Shown here one piece after another: positions 20,440 through 29,854 of a stretch of DNA of 64,000 nucleotides. The stretch lies in assembly GCA_001314545.1 (NCBI GenBank), contig LIHN01000004.1, positions 62,001-126,000 on the forward strand. Direction: 5' to 3'. This stretch comes from Bacteroidetes bacterium HLUCCA01. Lineage in GTDB: Bacteria > Bacteroidota > Rhodothermia > Balneolales > HLUCCA01. The translations under genes were made by a program, and so were the position numbers. Numbering within the stretch: the stretch's first letter is position 1; each line of letters opens with the position of its first letter. Under the pieces are notes generated by a model, which saw only the letters and a list, made by a program, of their open reading frames with translations, was not told where the DNA came from and did not search any database.

Positions 20440-21708
20440 TTATTTGTTGCGGTTCTGGTAGGCTTCCTTGTCAAGTTCGTTAACCCCGATTTCGTTCGCA
20501 AGTTTATCAAAGAGTTTTTGCGAACGCAGGTTTTGACGAAGGTTTTCCAGCTGCTCGGTTGATGATGCATAAAACTGCTTGATCATGTCCACAGTGAGTC
20601 CGTATTTAGCGGCCTCAGCCTGCATGAAATTGTCGGCATCTTCGGGAGTAATTTCAAGTTCGGGATTTTTCTCCATCAAAGCATCCATAATGAACATCCA
20701 TTTCGATTCATTTCGGGCGCGCTCGTACGAGGCATTCCGGAATTCATCCATATCGAAGTCTTCAGGCAGCTTGTCTTTGGCCCGTTGCTTGTAATCCTCG
20801 TAATACTGATTTACCATCAGGTCAATCATGCTCTCAGGTACTTCAAAATCGTGGGCTTTGACCAGGGCTTCAGCGATGGCTTCCTTGAACAGATCCCGTG
20901 ATGTATCATCGAAGTAATTCTGTATACGCGATTTCAGGTAGGTACGGTATTCATCCTCGGTAGAAGCCTCATCGCGGGTGGCTTCTTTGATAAAGGCTTC
21001 ATTCAGCTCGGCCCTGGTGAGCTTCTGGTGCGACTTCACCGTGATTTTGTACTTATGTGTGTGGTCGCCGTGCTCCATGGTCACCTCCGCAGTCTCGCCG
21101 GGCTTCACACCCAGAAGGTCCTTTCGGAGGCTTTCATTGTCGGGCTCGCTCAAATCAATTTCCTGATCGGTTTCAATGCCGGTATCATGTGCGTGATCGT
21201 CCAGTGGCTGCACATCGGCCGTAATCTTGGAGTTTTCCTCAATGGGATCCTGTGAATCTTCGTAACTGCCGGCGCGAACCAGGGCGTATTCAATTTCCTT
21301 TTCAATCTCATCGTCAGAAACATCATGCACCAGCTTGTCGGCTTTGAGTGTACCCACATCGGCCAGCTCAAACTCGGGCCTTACACCTACCTTGAAGGTA
21401 ACCTCGAGCTCGTCGTTTTCCCACTTCATATCGGTGATTTTGGGCTCACCTACAGGCTTGTGCTCGGTAACAATCTGCTCACGGTAGGTCTCCTGAATGA
21501 AATCGTTGATCTCATCGGCCTCCACTTCCTTTCCGAAACGCTTCTTGATAAGCTGCATGGGCGCTTGTCCTACACGAAAACCGGGGATGTTGGCTTTCTT
21601 GCGGATGTTTTTGAGCGCTTTTTCAAACCGGGGCGCCAGATCTTCCCGCGTTGCTGAAACAATAATATTTTTGTCGACTGAAGTGAGCGATTCTACGGTA
21701 ATTTTCAC
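20440..21708 (-). CDS. tig: Trigger factor
   Basis: 'IPGFRVGQAPMQLIKKRFGKEV' N-terminal ribosome-binding motif; PPIase and C-terminal domains; upstream of clpP. Confidence 0.93.
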   Translation of the reverse strand: MKITVESLTSVDKNIIVSATREDLAPRFEKALKNIRKKANIPGFRVGQAPMQLIKKRFGKEVEADEINDFIQETYREQIVTEHKPVGEPKITDMKWENDELEVTFKVGVRPEFELADVGTLKADKLVHDVSDDEIEKEIEYALVRAGSYEDSQDPIEENSKITADVQPLDDHAHDTGIETDQEIDLSEPDNESLRKDLLGVKPGETAEVTMEHGDHTHKYKITVKSHQKLTRAELNEAFIKEATRDEASTEDEYRTYLKSRIQNYFDDTSRDLFKEAIAEALVKAHDFEVPESMIDLMVNQYYEDYKQRAKDKLPEDFDMDEFRNASYERARNESKWMFIMDALMEKNPELEITPEDADNFMQAEAAKYGLTVDMIKQFYASSTEQLENLRQNLRSQKLFDKLANEIGVNELDKEAYQNRNK

Positions 21709-21728
21709 AGTAGTTTGTTTTGGATAAT

Positions 21729-21751
21729 AAAAAGGGAGCTGATTAACTCCC
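21729..21751 (-). terminator. Small terminator between tRNA-Leu and tig
   Basis: Minus strand GGGAGTT-AATC-AGCTCCC followed by TTTTTATT. Confidence 0.6.
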
Positions 21752-21772
21752 TGTACTGAATTTAGATCGGAG

Positions 21773-21856
21773 TGCGAGAGAGGGGACTCGAACCCCTACA
21801 CCGGTTAAGGCACTAGATCCTAAATCTAGCGTGTCTACCAATTTCACCACTCTCGC
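21773..21856 (-). tRNA. tRNA-Leu, anticodon UAG
   Basis: Minus strand GCGAGAGTGGTGAAATTGGTAGACACGCTAGATTTAGGATCTAG...GGTTCGAGTCCCCTCTCTCGCA folds as a cloverleaf with long variable arm; anticodon loop TTTAGGA. Confidence 0.95.
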
Positions 21857-21956
21857 AAGAAACCTCTTCCGGCTAGCCATGGCTGACTACCGGAGAGCTT
21901 AGAAAAATACGATATATTATGCTAAACTTCAATGATATCGACGCCAGCATAACCCT

Positions 21957-22451
21957 ATGACTACAACATCCATAGAACTTCGATTGGTCTATATCACAAC
22001 CGGCTCGCTGGTTGAGGCCCGGCACATTGGCAATACCCTGGTTGAAGAGCGATTGGCGGCCTGTGCCAATATTTTCCCTCAGATGGAATCCGTTTATCGG
22101 TGGAAAAACGAACTACAGCACGATCAGGAAGTAGTTTTGATTGCCAAAACGGACCTGAAGCTGGTAGATCGACTTACCGAACGGGTGAAAGAGCTTCATT
22201 CCTATGAGTGCCCCTGTGTGGTAGCTCTGCCTGCTGATGGCGGTAATCCGGACTACTACGCCTGGCTGGCCGGCGAGATTGAGGCGGGCGACTCCCGGGA
22301 AGCCCTCAACGCCGGAAACCGCACTGATGACAACGCAACAGCCAACATGGAGTCCGACTCCGGAACCGGCAGCACGCAAACCCGAACGGATTCCCTGCCA
22401 ACGTCTCGTGGACAAACCGGTCCTGTCAGGGGTGATGGAAATAACGATTAG
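21957..22451 (+). CDS. CutA-like divalent cation tolerance protein with low-complexity C-terminal extension
   Basis: 'VYITTGSLVEARHIGNTLVEERLAACANIFPQMESVYRWKNELQHDQEVVLIAKT' CutA core; about 50 aa Asn/Thr/Asp/Ser-rich tail. Confidence 0.88.
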   Translation: MTTTSIELRLVYITTGSLVEARHIGNTLVEERLAACANIFPQMESVYRWKNELQHDQEVVLIAKTDLKLVDRLTERVKELHSYECPCVVALPADGGNPDYYAWLAGEIEAGDSREALNAGNRTDDNATANMESDSGTGSTQTRTDSLPTSRGQTGPVRGDGNND

Positions 22452-22463
22452 CCCGGGTTTGCC

Positions 22464-23441
22464 ATGCCAACGCAGCCTGCATCCACCCATCCCGACAGGA
22501 GGCCCTTTGGCTGTATCCTGAATCCGGGGGCCAACCGCAACCGGGCCACCCGTAACGCTGAAATTGTTCGCACCTTTCTGGATGCACATTTCCCCGGATC
22601 CAGAATGTTTATCAGCGCCGGAAAAGGCGATATAAGTGCCCTCGCCATGGAAATTTCCCGGTCTTATGGGCGAATTCTGATTTGCGGGGGCGATGGATCC
22701 ATCAACGAAACGGTGCAGACTGCCATGTACACCGGAGCGGAAGTCGGCATCATCCCTATGGGGTCGGGCAACGATTTTGTGAAAACCCCCGGTATTTCAC
22801 GTGATGTAAACATCGCCCTGAAACAACTGCTCGGTGCAACCTGCATCCGTACCGATGTGCTGCAATACAAGGCAATAACCGAACACGGAACATCACAGGG
22901 GATAGTCGTGAATACGCTCGGACTTGGCTTCGACGGTCGTGCCAATGCTGAGGCGACCCGGATGCGCAGCCTGAAAGGCCCTCTGATGTACGCCATTGCG
23001 GCGCTGAAAGCAGGATTTGCATCCCGGCCGGTCCCGGCAAAAATTACTGTTGCCGAAAACGGCAGGCAGCGTTCATACGAAGGATCCATCCTTATGCTTG
23101 CCCTGGCCAACGGACGTGTGGAAGGGGGTAATTTCAGGATTTGTCCGGAGGCGGATATCACTGACGGACTTTTCAACACGGTGATGGTCCCGGAAATTGG
23201 CCGGCTCACACTCTTTACACGCCTGCCCCTTTTTCTGGTCGGACTACAGCACCTCACACAGATTGTCTCGTACGGCACCGCAACCCAACTGCATATCCAG
23301 CTCGAAACGCCGCTTCCGATGCATGTTGACGGGGAGCAAATCGGCAACGAAATAGCGTCGCTAACGGCCGAAATCCGTCCCGGTGCTCTTCATTTGCTGG
23401 TCCCTGCAGGCTTTGCGAAGATGCACAATCCAGGCCACTGA
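22464..23441 (+). CDS. Diacylglycerol/lipid kinase family protein (YegS-like)
   Basis: 'ILICGGDGSINETVQTA', 'GIIPMGSGNDFVKT', 'VNTLGLGFDGRANAE'. Confidence 0.88.
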   Translation: MPTQPASTHPDRRPFGCILNPGANRNRATRNAEIVRTFLDAHFPGSRMFISAGKGDISALAMEISRSYGRILICGGDGSINETVQTAMYTGAEVGIIPMGSGNDFVKTPGISRDVNIALKQLLGATCIRTDVLQYKAITEHGTSQGIVVNTLGLGFDGRANAEATRMRSLKGPLMYAIAALKAGFASRPVPAKITVAENGRQRSYEGSILMLALANGRVEGGNFRICPEADITDGLFNTVMVPEIGRLTLFTRLPLFLVGLQHLTQIVSYGTATQLHIQLETPLPMHVDGEQIGNEIASLTAEIRPGALHLLVPAGFAKMHNPGH

Positions 23442-24266
23442 CCCGGTCAGAATAGCCAGTATCCCAACGGTTCCCAGCAGCCCTCCCTCGAAACCAAAGG
23501 CTCCGCCCGCCAGGATGTCTTCATGGATACTGTGTGTAATCAAAAGGCTGTTGGTTGCCGCCAGACCGCTCACAGGTACGCCCACCACACCTCCCTGTAC
23601 AAAATTCCAGGCAAAATGAATTCCAATGGGCATGGCAAGTCGGCCGGTTGCCAGAAACGGAACACCCAGCATGACGCCGGCGAGGGTTACGTTGATTATT
23701 CCGAGCAGGGTCGCATTGGGGTTACCGGCATGCACCAGGCCGAACAAAACCGAAATAGCAAGTATGGAAAGTGCCGCTGGCCAGAAAGCACCCTTGAGCC
23801 GCTTGCCCCGCAAGCCCTCATACAGGTTCAGGTTCAGATAGCCACGGAAAAGCAGCTCCTCGTAGTAACCAACCCCGGCCATCATAATCAGGTAACCCAA
23901 CCAGCCAGCCCAGAACCCCGGATTTCCTACCCAGCCATAACCGGTTACCTGATAGAGCGATAGATTAAGTGATATAATAAAAAGTATAGCGATGGTACCC
24001 CCGCCGAGCAACACTCCGATGCCAAGTTCCTTCCACCATATTGCGTCCGGCTGCAAACCATATCCTGAAAAGCGGCGCTTGTCTACATAGCGGCCGAACA
24101 AATACAGCAGGGCCGTGGAGGCGAGCGAAATAACCACTGCTGAAGCAGCGCCGAATGGTACAAAGGCTGTAATTGTGATTAGCAGAAGGATTGCAAAGGC
24201 CATGAACAGTACAATCCGCCAGGGCGACCTGATCCGGTTTTCTTCCTGGTTTTGGAATACCTGCAT
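23361..24266 (-). CDS. CPBP-family intramembrane metalloprotease
   Basis: 'YYEELLFRGYLNLN' (EExxxR), 'FGLVHAGN', 'IHFAWNF'; ATG 24266 preferred over 24350. Confidence 0.86.
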   Translation of the reverse strand: MQVFQNQEENRIRSPWRIVLFMAFAILLLITITAFVPFGAASAVVISLASTALLYLFGRYVDKRRFSGYGLQPDAIWWKELGIGVLLGGGTIAILFIISLNLSLYQVTGYGWVGNPGFWAGWLGYLIMMAGVGYYEELLFRGYLNLNLYEGLRGKRLKGAFWPAALSILAISVLFGLVHAGNPNATLLGIINVTLAGVMLGVPFLATGRLAMPIGIHFAWNFVQGGVVGVPVSGLAATNSLLITHSIHEDILAGGAFGFEGGLLGTVGILAILTGSVAWIVHLRKACRDQQMKSTGTDFGR

Positions 24267-24361
24267 GGTAAAAACTATTTTCTGCCGGAGATGCGTTATT
24301 ATTGCTGAGGTTGGTAACCAATATACCAATTTGAAGTAACCACCGCGCAATACACAGAACT

Positions 24362-25006
24362 ATGCTTACCCGCTTTGCCCTTCACAGTCCGCTCTCTGAC
24401 ATACAAACTGCGTTCAGCGTAAACCACGTTGCCAAAGAACCGGTACTACCCCGATACAATGTGTCCATCGGTCAGGACATACCGGTTATTTTCCCGGGTC
24501 ATGCCCGCGATATAACGCTGTCGGTTGCAACCTGGGGCAACGCACCGGTTACGGAAGCATCTTCGGGTTGGAGCGAACTCCTGAAAAAATATCCTGAAAA
24601 GCGGCGCAGCTTCCTTCGACAACGCTGTATTTTGCCCGTAAACGGTTTTTTTGGCTGGAAAAGGCTCAGCGATACAGTCGCTATACCTTTTTATTTCCGG
24701 TTATTATCGGCCCCAATTTTTGCCGTGGCAGGTGTCTACAGCCTGGATGAAGAGCAACAAACGCTGGGGGTTACCAGCCTCAATGTTTCGGCCAATACCC
24801 TGATTGAACCACTCGAAGCAACGATGCCCGCTATAATCCAACCTGACGATGTTGAGGCGTGGCTGAACCCCATGTTAGGCGATGAGGAAGCTATTGCGGC
24901 TATGCTGCAGCCCCACAAAACATCGGATATGTCGGGCTACCGGGTTGGAAATGCCGTAAACAGTCCCCATATCGATGAGGTAGCTGTAATTGATCCGGTT
25001 GTCTGA
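24362..25006 (+). CDS. SRAP/YedK/HMCES-family protein, apparently catalytically degenerate
   Basis: 'RYNVSIGQDIPVIFPG', 'RCILPVNGFFGWKR', 'YRVGNAVNSP' align with SRAP family; N-terminus MLTRF instead of MCGRF. Confidence 0.75.
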   Translation: MLTRFALHSPLSDIQTAFSVNHVAKEPVLPRYNVSIGQDIPVIFPGHARDITLSVATWGNAPVTEASSGWSELLKKYPEKRRSFLRQRCILPVNGFFGWKRLSDTVAIPFYFRLLSAPIFAVAGVYSLDEEQQTLGVTSLNVSANTLIEPLEATMPAIIQPDDVEAWLNPMLGDEEAIAAMLQPHKTSDMSGYRVGNAVNSPHIDEVAVIDPVV

Positions 25007-25014
25007 GCTGCATA

Positions 25015-25884
25015 TCAGAAAAGGTAGTCTTTGCCTTCGCGGGCCAGCTGAATAGAAACAAACCGGTGCGCATATTCGCTTAATTGAATAGCCCTATCGC
25101 TGAGTACGCTGTCGGTTGCCGTGGGATCATGATGGGTAAGGAAAAGGTTTTTGACACCCGCTTCCGCAGCCATTTCTGTGGCATCTTCCCAGGCTGAATG
25201 TCCCCAGTTACGTCGGTTTGGATACATTTCCAGGGTGTAGTTGCTATCGTGTATCAGGATGTCGGCATCGCGGCAAAACGCAATAAGCTGATTGCGGAAA
25301 TCCCGGTTCCCGGCGAGGTGTTCGGGAACCAGTTCATTATCCGGGGCATAGATAACCGTCAGCCCCTGCGATTCGATTTTATATATGGCCGTAGCCACCG
25401 GGTGATTGGCAAGCATAAAACTAACCGAAAAACCATTGTAATCCTGCCTGCCCGGCGACTGCGTCACGTAATCAATGTGTGCATTGAGCATATCGGCTGT
25501 GACCGGAAAATGGGTGGGGGTCAGCTGACCGGTGAGAACCTGCTTGCAATCACCGCTTTCCTGCTCGGGCATATGGATTCGAACCACGTTGGAAGCGTCA
25601 TAAATGGGCTTGAAAAAAGGAAATCCCTGAATATGATCCCAGTGGGCATGGGTGATAAAAATATGTCCTTTTTTCTGAATCCCTTCTTCCTCAAGATAAA
25701 CGCCGAGTGGCCGTATTCCCGACCCGCTGTCAAGTATCAGATATTCGTCCTGACCGGCAAAACAGAGCTGAACACAGGAGGTATTGCCTCCATAAAGCAT
25801 ATTTTCAGGCTCCGGACAAGGAATTGAGCCTCTTACTCCCCAGAAGCGAAGCTTAAGCCTAGTTTTAGAACCGGCATGTAACAT
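25015..25884 (-). CDS. MBL-fold metallo-hydrolase (cyclic phosphodiesterase-like)
   Basis: 'LRFWGVRGSIPCPEPENMLYGGNTSCV', 'ITHAHWDHIQG', 'LILDSGSG'. Confidence 0.88.
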   Translation of the reverse strand: MLHAGSKTRLKLRFWGVRGSIPCPEPENMLYGGNTSCVQLCFAGQDEYLILDSGSGIRPLGVYLEEEGIQKKGHIFITHAHWDHIQGFPFFKPIYDASNVVRIHMPEQESGDCKQVLTGQLTPTHFPVTADMLNAHIDYVTQSPGRQDYNGFSVSFMLANHPVATAIYKIESQGLTVIYAPDNELVPEHLAGNRDFRNQLIAFCRDADILIHDSNYTLEMYPNRRNWGHSAWEDATEMAAEAGVKNLFLTHHDPTATDSVLSDRAIQLSEYAHRFVSIQLAREGKDYLF

Positions 25885-26040
25885 GTTGGCCAGGTACAGG
25901 TTAATAATATCAGAAAGTTCCCGTGTTTCGGGTGTTATCGACAGCGCGACTAAACCGATTAACTGAAACTATGCCGGCAGGCGATTGTTTCCGCTCAATA
26001 TCAACTCTTCAACCAGCTTCCACGCACACTAAGATCCTGG

Positions 26041-27774
26041 CTATTCGGTACGGTCCCCCTTCTGAAGGTCGTCGATTTCCCGTTTAACTTTTTCCATTTC
26101 AGCCTGTTTGGCATCCAGCTGTGACTGAGCCTGATCAATTTTGAGCTGAAGGTCTTCCCTGAGTGCAAGTCCGCTTTTATTCGGCTTGATATAGGTTTTC
26201 GTGTCCTCGTACTGAAGGATGGTTTCGTTGATTTTATCGGCCTCTTTACGGAGTCGGAACAGTTCATTCTGGAGTTGTTTGCCTTCGGGCACGGATCCGC
26301 CCCCGGAGGACCTTCCCCCGCCATACGAACCGGAAGAGGCACCCTTACCCGAGCTGCGCAGATTTTTAAAGAACAGGTCGCAGGCTGCTCGATATTCATC
26401 CCAGACTTTGTTTTTGAACTTAATGGGTACAAAACCAATTTCACTGAATTCCTGCTGCATCGCCTTAACCTGAGTAAGCGCCTCCTCCATATCCTCCGCG
26501 CCGGCCAGGTTCTCGATTTTCTCTACGATGTCCCGTTTACGCTGCAGATTTTCCTTTTGCTCCTGGCGTAGTTGCTTGAAATGCCCGCGACGCTGCTTCT
26601 GCAGGGAATCAATGGCTTTTTTGAAACGCTTCCAGACCGTTTTGGTCTTACGTTTAGGCACCGGTCCAAGATTATTCCACTCGTTGTAAAGCTGCTCAAT
26701 CACATCACGTTTTGTGATACTATCTTCCTCCCCGGCGAGCGCCTCAGCTTTTTCGCACAACGCCATTTTGGCCTCGAGGTTCTCCTGCTCACGGGCACGG
26801 ATTTCATCGATGTTTTCATCGCGTACGACGTCAAATTTCTCAAAAATTTCCTTGAAACGGGCCCAGAGCTCATCACTCTGCTCCTTGGGAACCGGCCCGC
26901 TGTCTCGCCAGCGTCTGTGCAGAATATTCATCTCTTTGGAAGCAACGGCAAGGTCAGTTTCTTCAATAACCTCACGGGCCTTGGCAATGATAGCTTCACG
27001 CGCTTTGATATTCTTATCCAGTTCAGCCCTGAATGCCGCATTGAACTCAAGCTTTTTGGCAGTGTACGCGTCCCGGGTAGCTTTGTACTGCTCCCAGACC
27101 TCGTCGGCTCTTTCTTTGGCAACCCGTCCAATTTTTTTCCACTGGGCAGCCAGGTCCTCAATTTGCTGGTCGAGGCCGTCCCAATCGGAGGTATCGGCAC
27201 CGGCGGATGCAGCAATGGCTTTCAGCTTGTCAAGTACAGCCAGCTTGCCGAGCAGGTTCTCTTCTTCCTTTTCCCGGATTTTGACCAGGTGTTCAACTTT
27301 GTGTTTCTCGAATTCTTCGAGGAGGGCATTAAAGCGAGGACCTTGCGTCTCTGCTTCCGGGGGCAGCGGACGGATGTCTTCAAACTTTCGCTGGATGGAG
27401 GCCACTTCATTGAATTGTCCCCATTTCTTTTGCTCAACCAGATCAGAAAGCCGTTTAATCAGATTTTCACGCTTCTCAAGGTTTGCAGCCTTTCGTTCAT
27501 TTTGCCGCTCATAATAGGCTTTTCGGGCCTCATTAAACTCCTTCTGTGCTTCAAGAATACCAGCATAGAGCGTTTTTTTCTCCTCCTCATCAATAGCAGG
27601 ACCTTCGCTCCATTTTAGTCGGAGATTCTCAAATTCCATGGCACCGAGCTGCCAGTCGGTCATAGACTTAAGTTCCCCGGCTTTTTTAAGCAGGTCAGTA
27701 TAGTAGGTGGGCTGGCTATTTTCTTGATCGGACGGTTGCTGCTCAGCACCCTCCAACGGCTCTTTTTCTTCCAA
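26041..27774 (-). CDS. DUF349 repeat protein
   Basis: Repeated 'LxxQWKKIGRVAKE..DEVWEQYKATRD', 'LHRRWRDSGPVPKEQSDELWARFKEIFEKFD', 'WNNLGPVPKRKTKTVWKRFKKAID'. Confidence 0.88.
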   Translation of the reverse strand: MEEKEPLEGAEQQPSDQENSQPTYYTDLLKKAGELKSMTDWQLGAMEFENLRLKWSEGPAIDEEEKKTLYAGILEAQKEFNEARKAYYERQNERKAANLEKRENLIKRLSDLVEQKKWGQFNEVASIQRKFEDIRPLPPEAETQGPRFNALLEEFEKHKVEHLVKIREKEEENLLGKLAVLDKLKAIAASAGADTSDWDGLDQQIEDLAAQWKKIGRVAKERADEVWEQYKATRDAYTAKKLEFNAAFRAELDKNIKAREAIIAKAREVIEETDLAVASKEMNILHRRWRDSGPVPKEQSDELWARFKEIFEKFDVVRDENIDEIRAREQENLEAKMALCEKAEALAGEEDSITKRDVIEQLYNEWNNLGPVPKRKTKTVWKRFKKAIDSLQKQRRGHFKQLRQEQKENLQRKRDIVEKIENLAGAEDMEEALTQVKAMQQEFSEIGFVPIKFKNKVWDEYRAACDLFFKNLRSSGKGASSGSYGGGRSSGGGSVPEGKQLQNELFRLRKEADKINETILQYEDTKTYIKPNKSGLALREDLQLKIDQAQSQLDAKQAEMEKVKREIDDLQKGDRTE

Positions 27775-27957
27775 AAGACACTCCTTCGACGGGTTTAATC
27801 GTTTCGAGACGGTAAATAATTGTAATTAGATTAGCTAAGTTACCTTATAGAGGCATTTCTTGCAAAAATTACACGCCATTTTCGGGTGTTTTTTGTATGA
27901 AATTATTGATTAATGACAGATTACACTTTTAACAACCGGTTTTTCTGCGAGTGAAGG

Positions 27958-28180
27958 TTCGTTTCCGGGTCCGTTATGTGTTTTAAAATGGGAAAGATGG
28001 CAGAAGCTACAGGTATCTCAGGCTCGATTCCGGGGTGCAGATATATTTCTACATCGGAAGGATGAGAATAGCTGCAGGTGTTACGGATTCATTTCCGGGT
28101 CTGGTATATGTTTTAATATCGGAAGGATGCGGATAGCTGCAGGTGTCACGGGTTCATCTGGGAGGCCAGTATGTGCAACG
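27958..28180. repeat. Imperfect direct repeat, about 65-bp period, about 3.5 copies
   Basis: Units beginning near 27958, 28024, 28088, 28153; shared 'tttccgggtc..gtatatgtttt..atcggaaggatg.ggatagctgcaggtgt.acggg'. Confidence 0.75.
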
Positions 28181-28940
28181 ATAGCTTACGTGGAATGAAG
28201 CGCTGAAATATCGCCAGCACCTTGAGAAGCAAACTCGTTGGCACAAAAGGCTGGTTCTTCCGCAAGGCTTTCATCGCCGTATCAACCACTTCGCGGACCG
28301 ACTGTATCCCCCGGGTGGCAGCACTTTTCGCGGGGTCGTACCCGGAAACTTCAAAAAACTCGGTGTCTACCGGACCGGGACACAGGGTAACCATGCGCAC
28401 ACCGGTATTCAGGTACTCTTTCCAGAGTGCCTCCGTCAGGCTGAGCACATAGGCTTTGGTGGCAGCATACACGGAGAAGTAGGGGATGGGCGTAACGCCG
28501 GCCATGGAGGCCACATTCAGTACGCCGCCGTAACCTCGCTGACGCATAGCGGGTGCCAGGGCACGCGTCAATGTTGTCAGGGCCATCATATTCAGATACA
28601 TCATGTCTTCATACAACGAGGGCTCAGCGGCTTCAAAAGCCCCCTGGTAACCAAAGCCGGCATTGTTGATCAGGATATCAACCTGCATATCCATTTCCTT
28701 AAGGCCCTCGAGCAGGGACTGAACCCCATCAGGCCCGGAAAGGTCGGATGGAAGAACAAGTACGGAAACGGCAAAGCGATCCCTTAGCTCGGCTGCAAGT
28801 GCCTCAAGACGGTCGACCCGCCGGGCTGTCAGAATTAGCTGCGCGCCTTCACGGGCAAAGGCGTGGGCAAAACCCACGCCTATTCCCGAGGATGCACCGG
28901 TAATCAGCACTTGTTTTGATTTGAAATCAAGTGGTTTCAG
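28146..28940 (-). CDS. Short-chain dehydrogenase/reductase; likely CTG start at 28940
   Basis: 'LKPLDFKSKQVLITGASSGIG', 'INNAGFGYQG', 'YAATKAYVLSL'; AGGAG Shine-Dalgarno 9 nt before CTG. Confidence 0.85.
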   Translation of the reverse strand: MKPLDFKSKQVLITGASSGIGVGFAHAFAREGAQLILTARRVDRLEALAAELRDRFAVSVLVLPSDLSGPDGVQSLLEGLKEMDMQVDILINNAGFGYQGAFEAAEPSLYEDMMYLNMMALTTLTRALAPAMRQRGYGGVLNVASMAGVTPIPYFSVYAATKAYVLSLTEALWKEYLNTGVRMVTLCPGPVDTEFFEVSGYDPAKSAATRGIQSVREVVDTAMKALRKNQPFVPTSLLLKVLAIFQRFIPRKLSLHILASQMNP

Positions 28941-28943
28941 GGC

Positions 28944-29780
28944 CTATTTCTCCTGGTATACATGGATTTCACGCTGCGGAAACGGTATAGAGATACCATT
29001 GGCATCGAATTGTTCTTTCACTTTCTTGGTCACATCCCATTTTACATCCCAGAAATCAGCCGAAAGGGTCCATGGCCTGGCTGAAATATCAACGGAGCTG
29101 TCCCCCAGATTGCTGATGACTACCTGCGGAGCAGGATCCTTGAGGACACGCTCATCCTCTTCAAGTATTTTCTTGACGATTTCCAGGGCTTTGTCCATGT
29201 CATCACTGTAGCCGATACCGAAGGTCAAGTCGTGTTTTCTGGTTGGGTTTATAGAGTAGTTGGTAACGTCTGAGCCCCAGATACTTCCGTTTGGTATATT
29301 TATATGAATTCCGTCAAAGGTTTTCATAATGGTGGTGAATATTCCAATTTCTTCGATGGTCCCGGACTTTCCGGCAACGGTGACAGCGTCGTCCACTTTG
29401 AAAGGACGGAAGATGAGCAACATTACTCCGGCAGCAACATTGCTCAGCGTGCCCTGAAGGGCCAGGCCAATGGCCAGAGTAGCAGCACCTAAAACTGCGA
29501 TAATCGAGGCCGTTTGTACGCCGAATTTCCCAAGAACGGCCAGGGCTGTGATAATTAATATCAGCGTCCGGACCACCTGCCGGGCAAAGTGGGAAATCGT
29601 CTTGTCAATTTTACCCGATTTCTGGGTCAGCTTGTAGACTTTTCCACTAAGCCATTTGGCGGCAATCCAGCCTGCAAAAAGGATCAGCAGTGCTCCGAGC
29701 AGGTTCAAGCCATGCTCGATAATGAGCGGCAACAGGTCGGTTACCAGTTGTTCGGTGTCTTCAATCATTGCTAAGTCCAT
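28944..29780 (-). CDS. MscS-type mechanosensitive ion channel
   Basis: 'VLGAATLAIGLALQGTLSNVAAGVMLLIFRPFKVDDAV', 'INIPNGSIW'. Confidence 0.92.
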   Translation of the reverse strand: MDLAMIEDTEQLVTDLLPLIIEHGLNLLGALLILFAGWIAAKWLSGKVYKLTQKSGKIDKTISHFARQVVRTLILIITALAVLGKFGVQTASIIAVLGAATLAIGLALQGTLSNVAAGVMLLIFRPFKVDDAVTVAGKSGTIEEIGIFTTIMKTFDGIHINIPNGSIWGSDVTNYSINPTRKHDLTFGIGYSDDMDKALEIVKKILEEDERVLKDPAPQVVISNLGDSSVDISARPWTLSADFWDVKWDVTKKVKEQFDANGISIPFPQREIHVYQEK

Positions 29781-29854
29781 TATTTTCTTCCTGATAGATT
29801 ACGGGTTTACAAAATTGGATGGTCAAAGTAGGTGTAGCAGCACACTAATACAAT

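Noticed and set aside
22664-23347. 227-aa minus-strand ORF
   Set aside because: Antisense shadow of the YegS-like lipid kinase gene.
26572-27618. 348-aa and 266-aa plus-strand ORFs (26572..27618, 26714..27514)
   Set aside because: Antisense to the DUF349 gene, whose repeats are clearly real; biased Leu/Phe/Ser composition.
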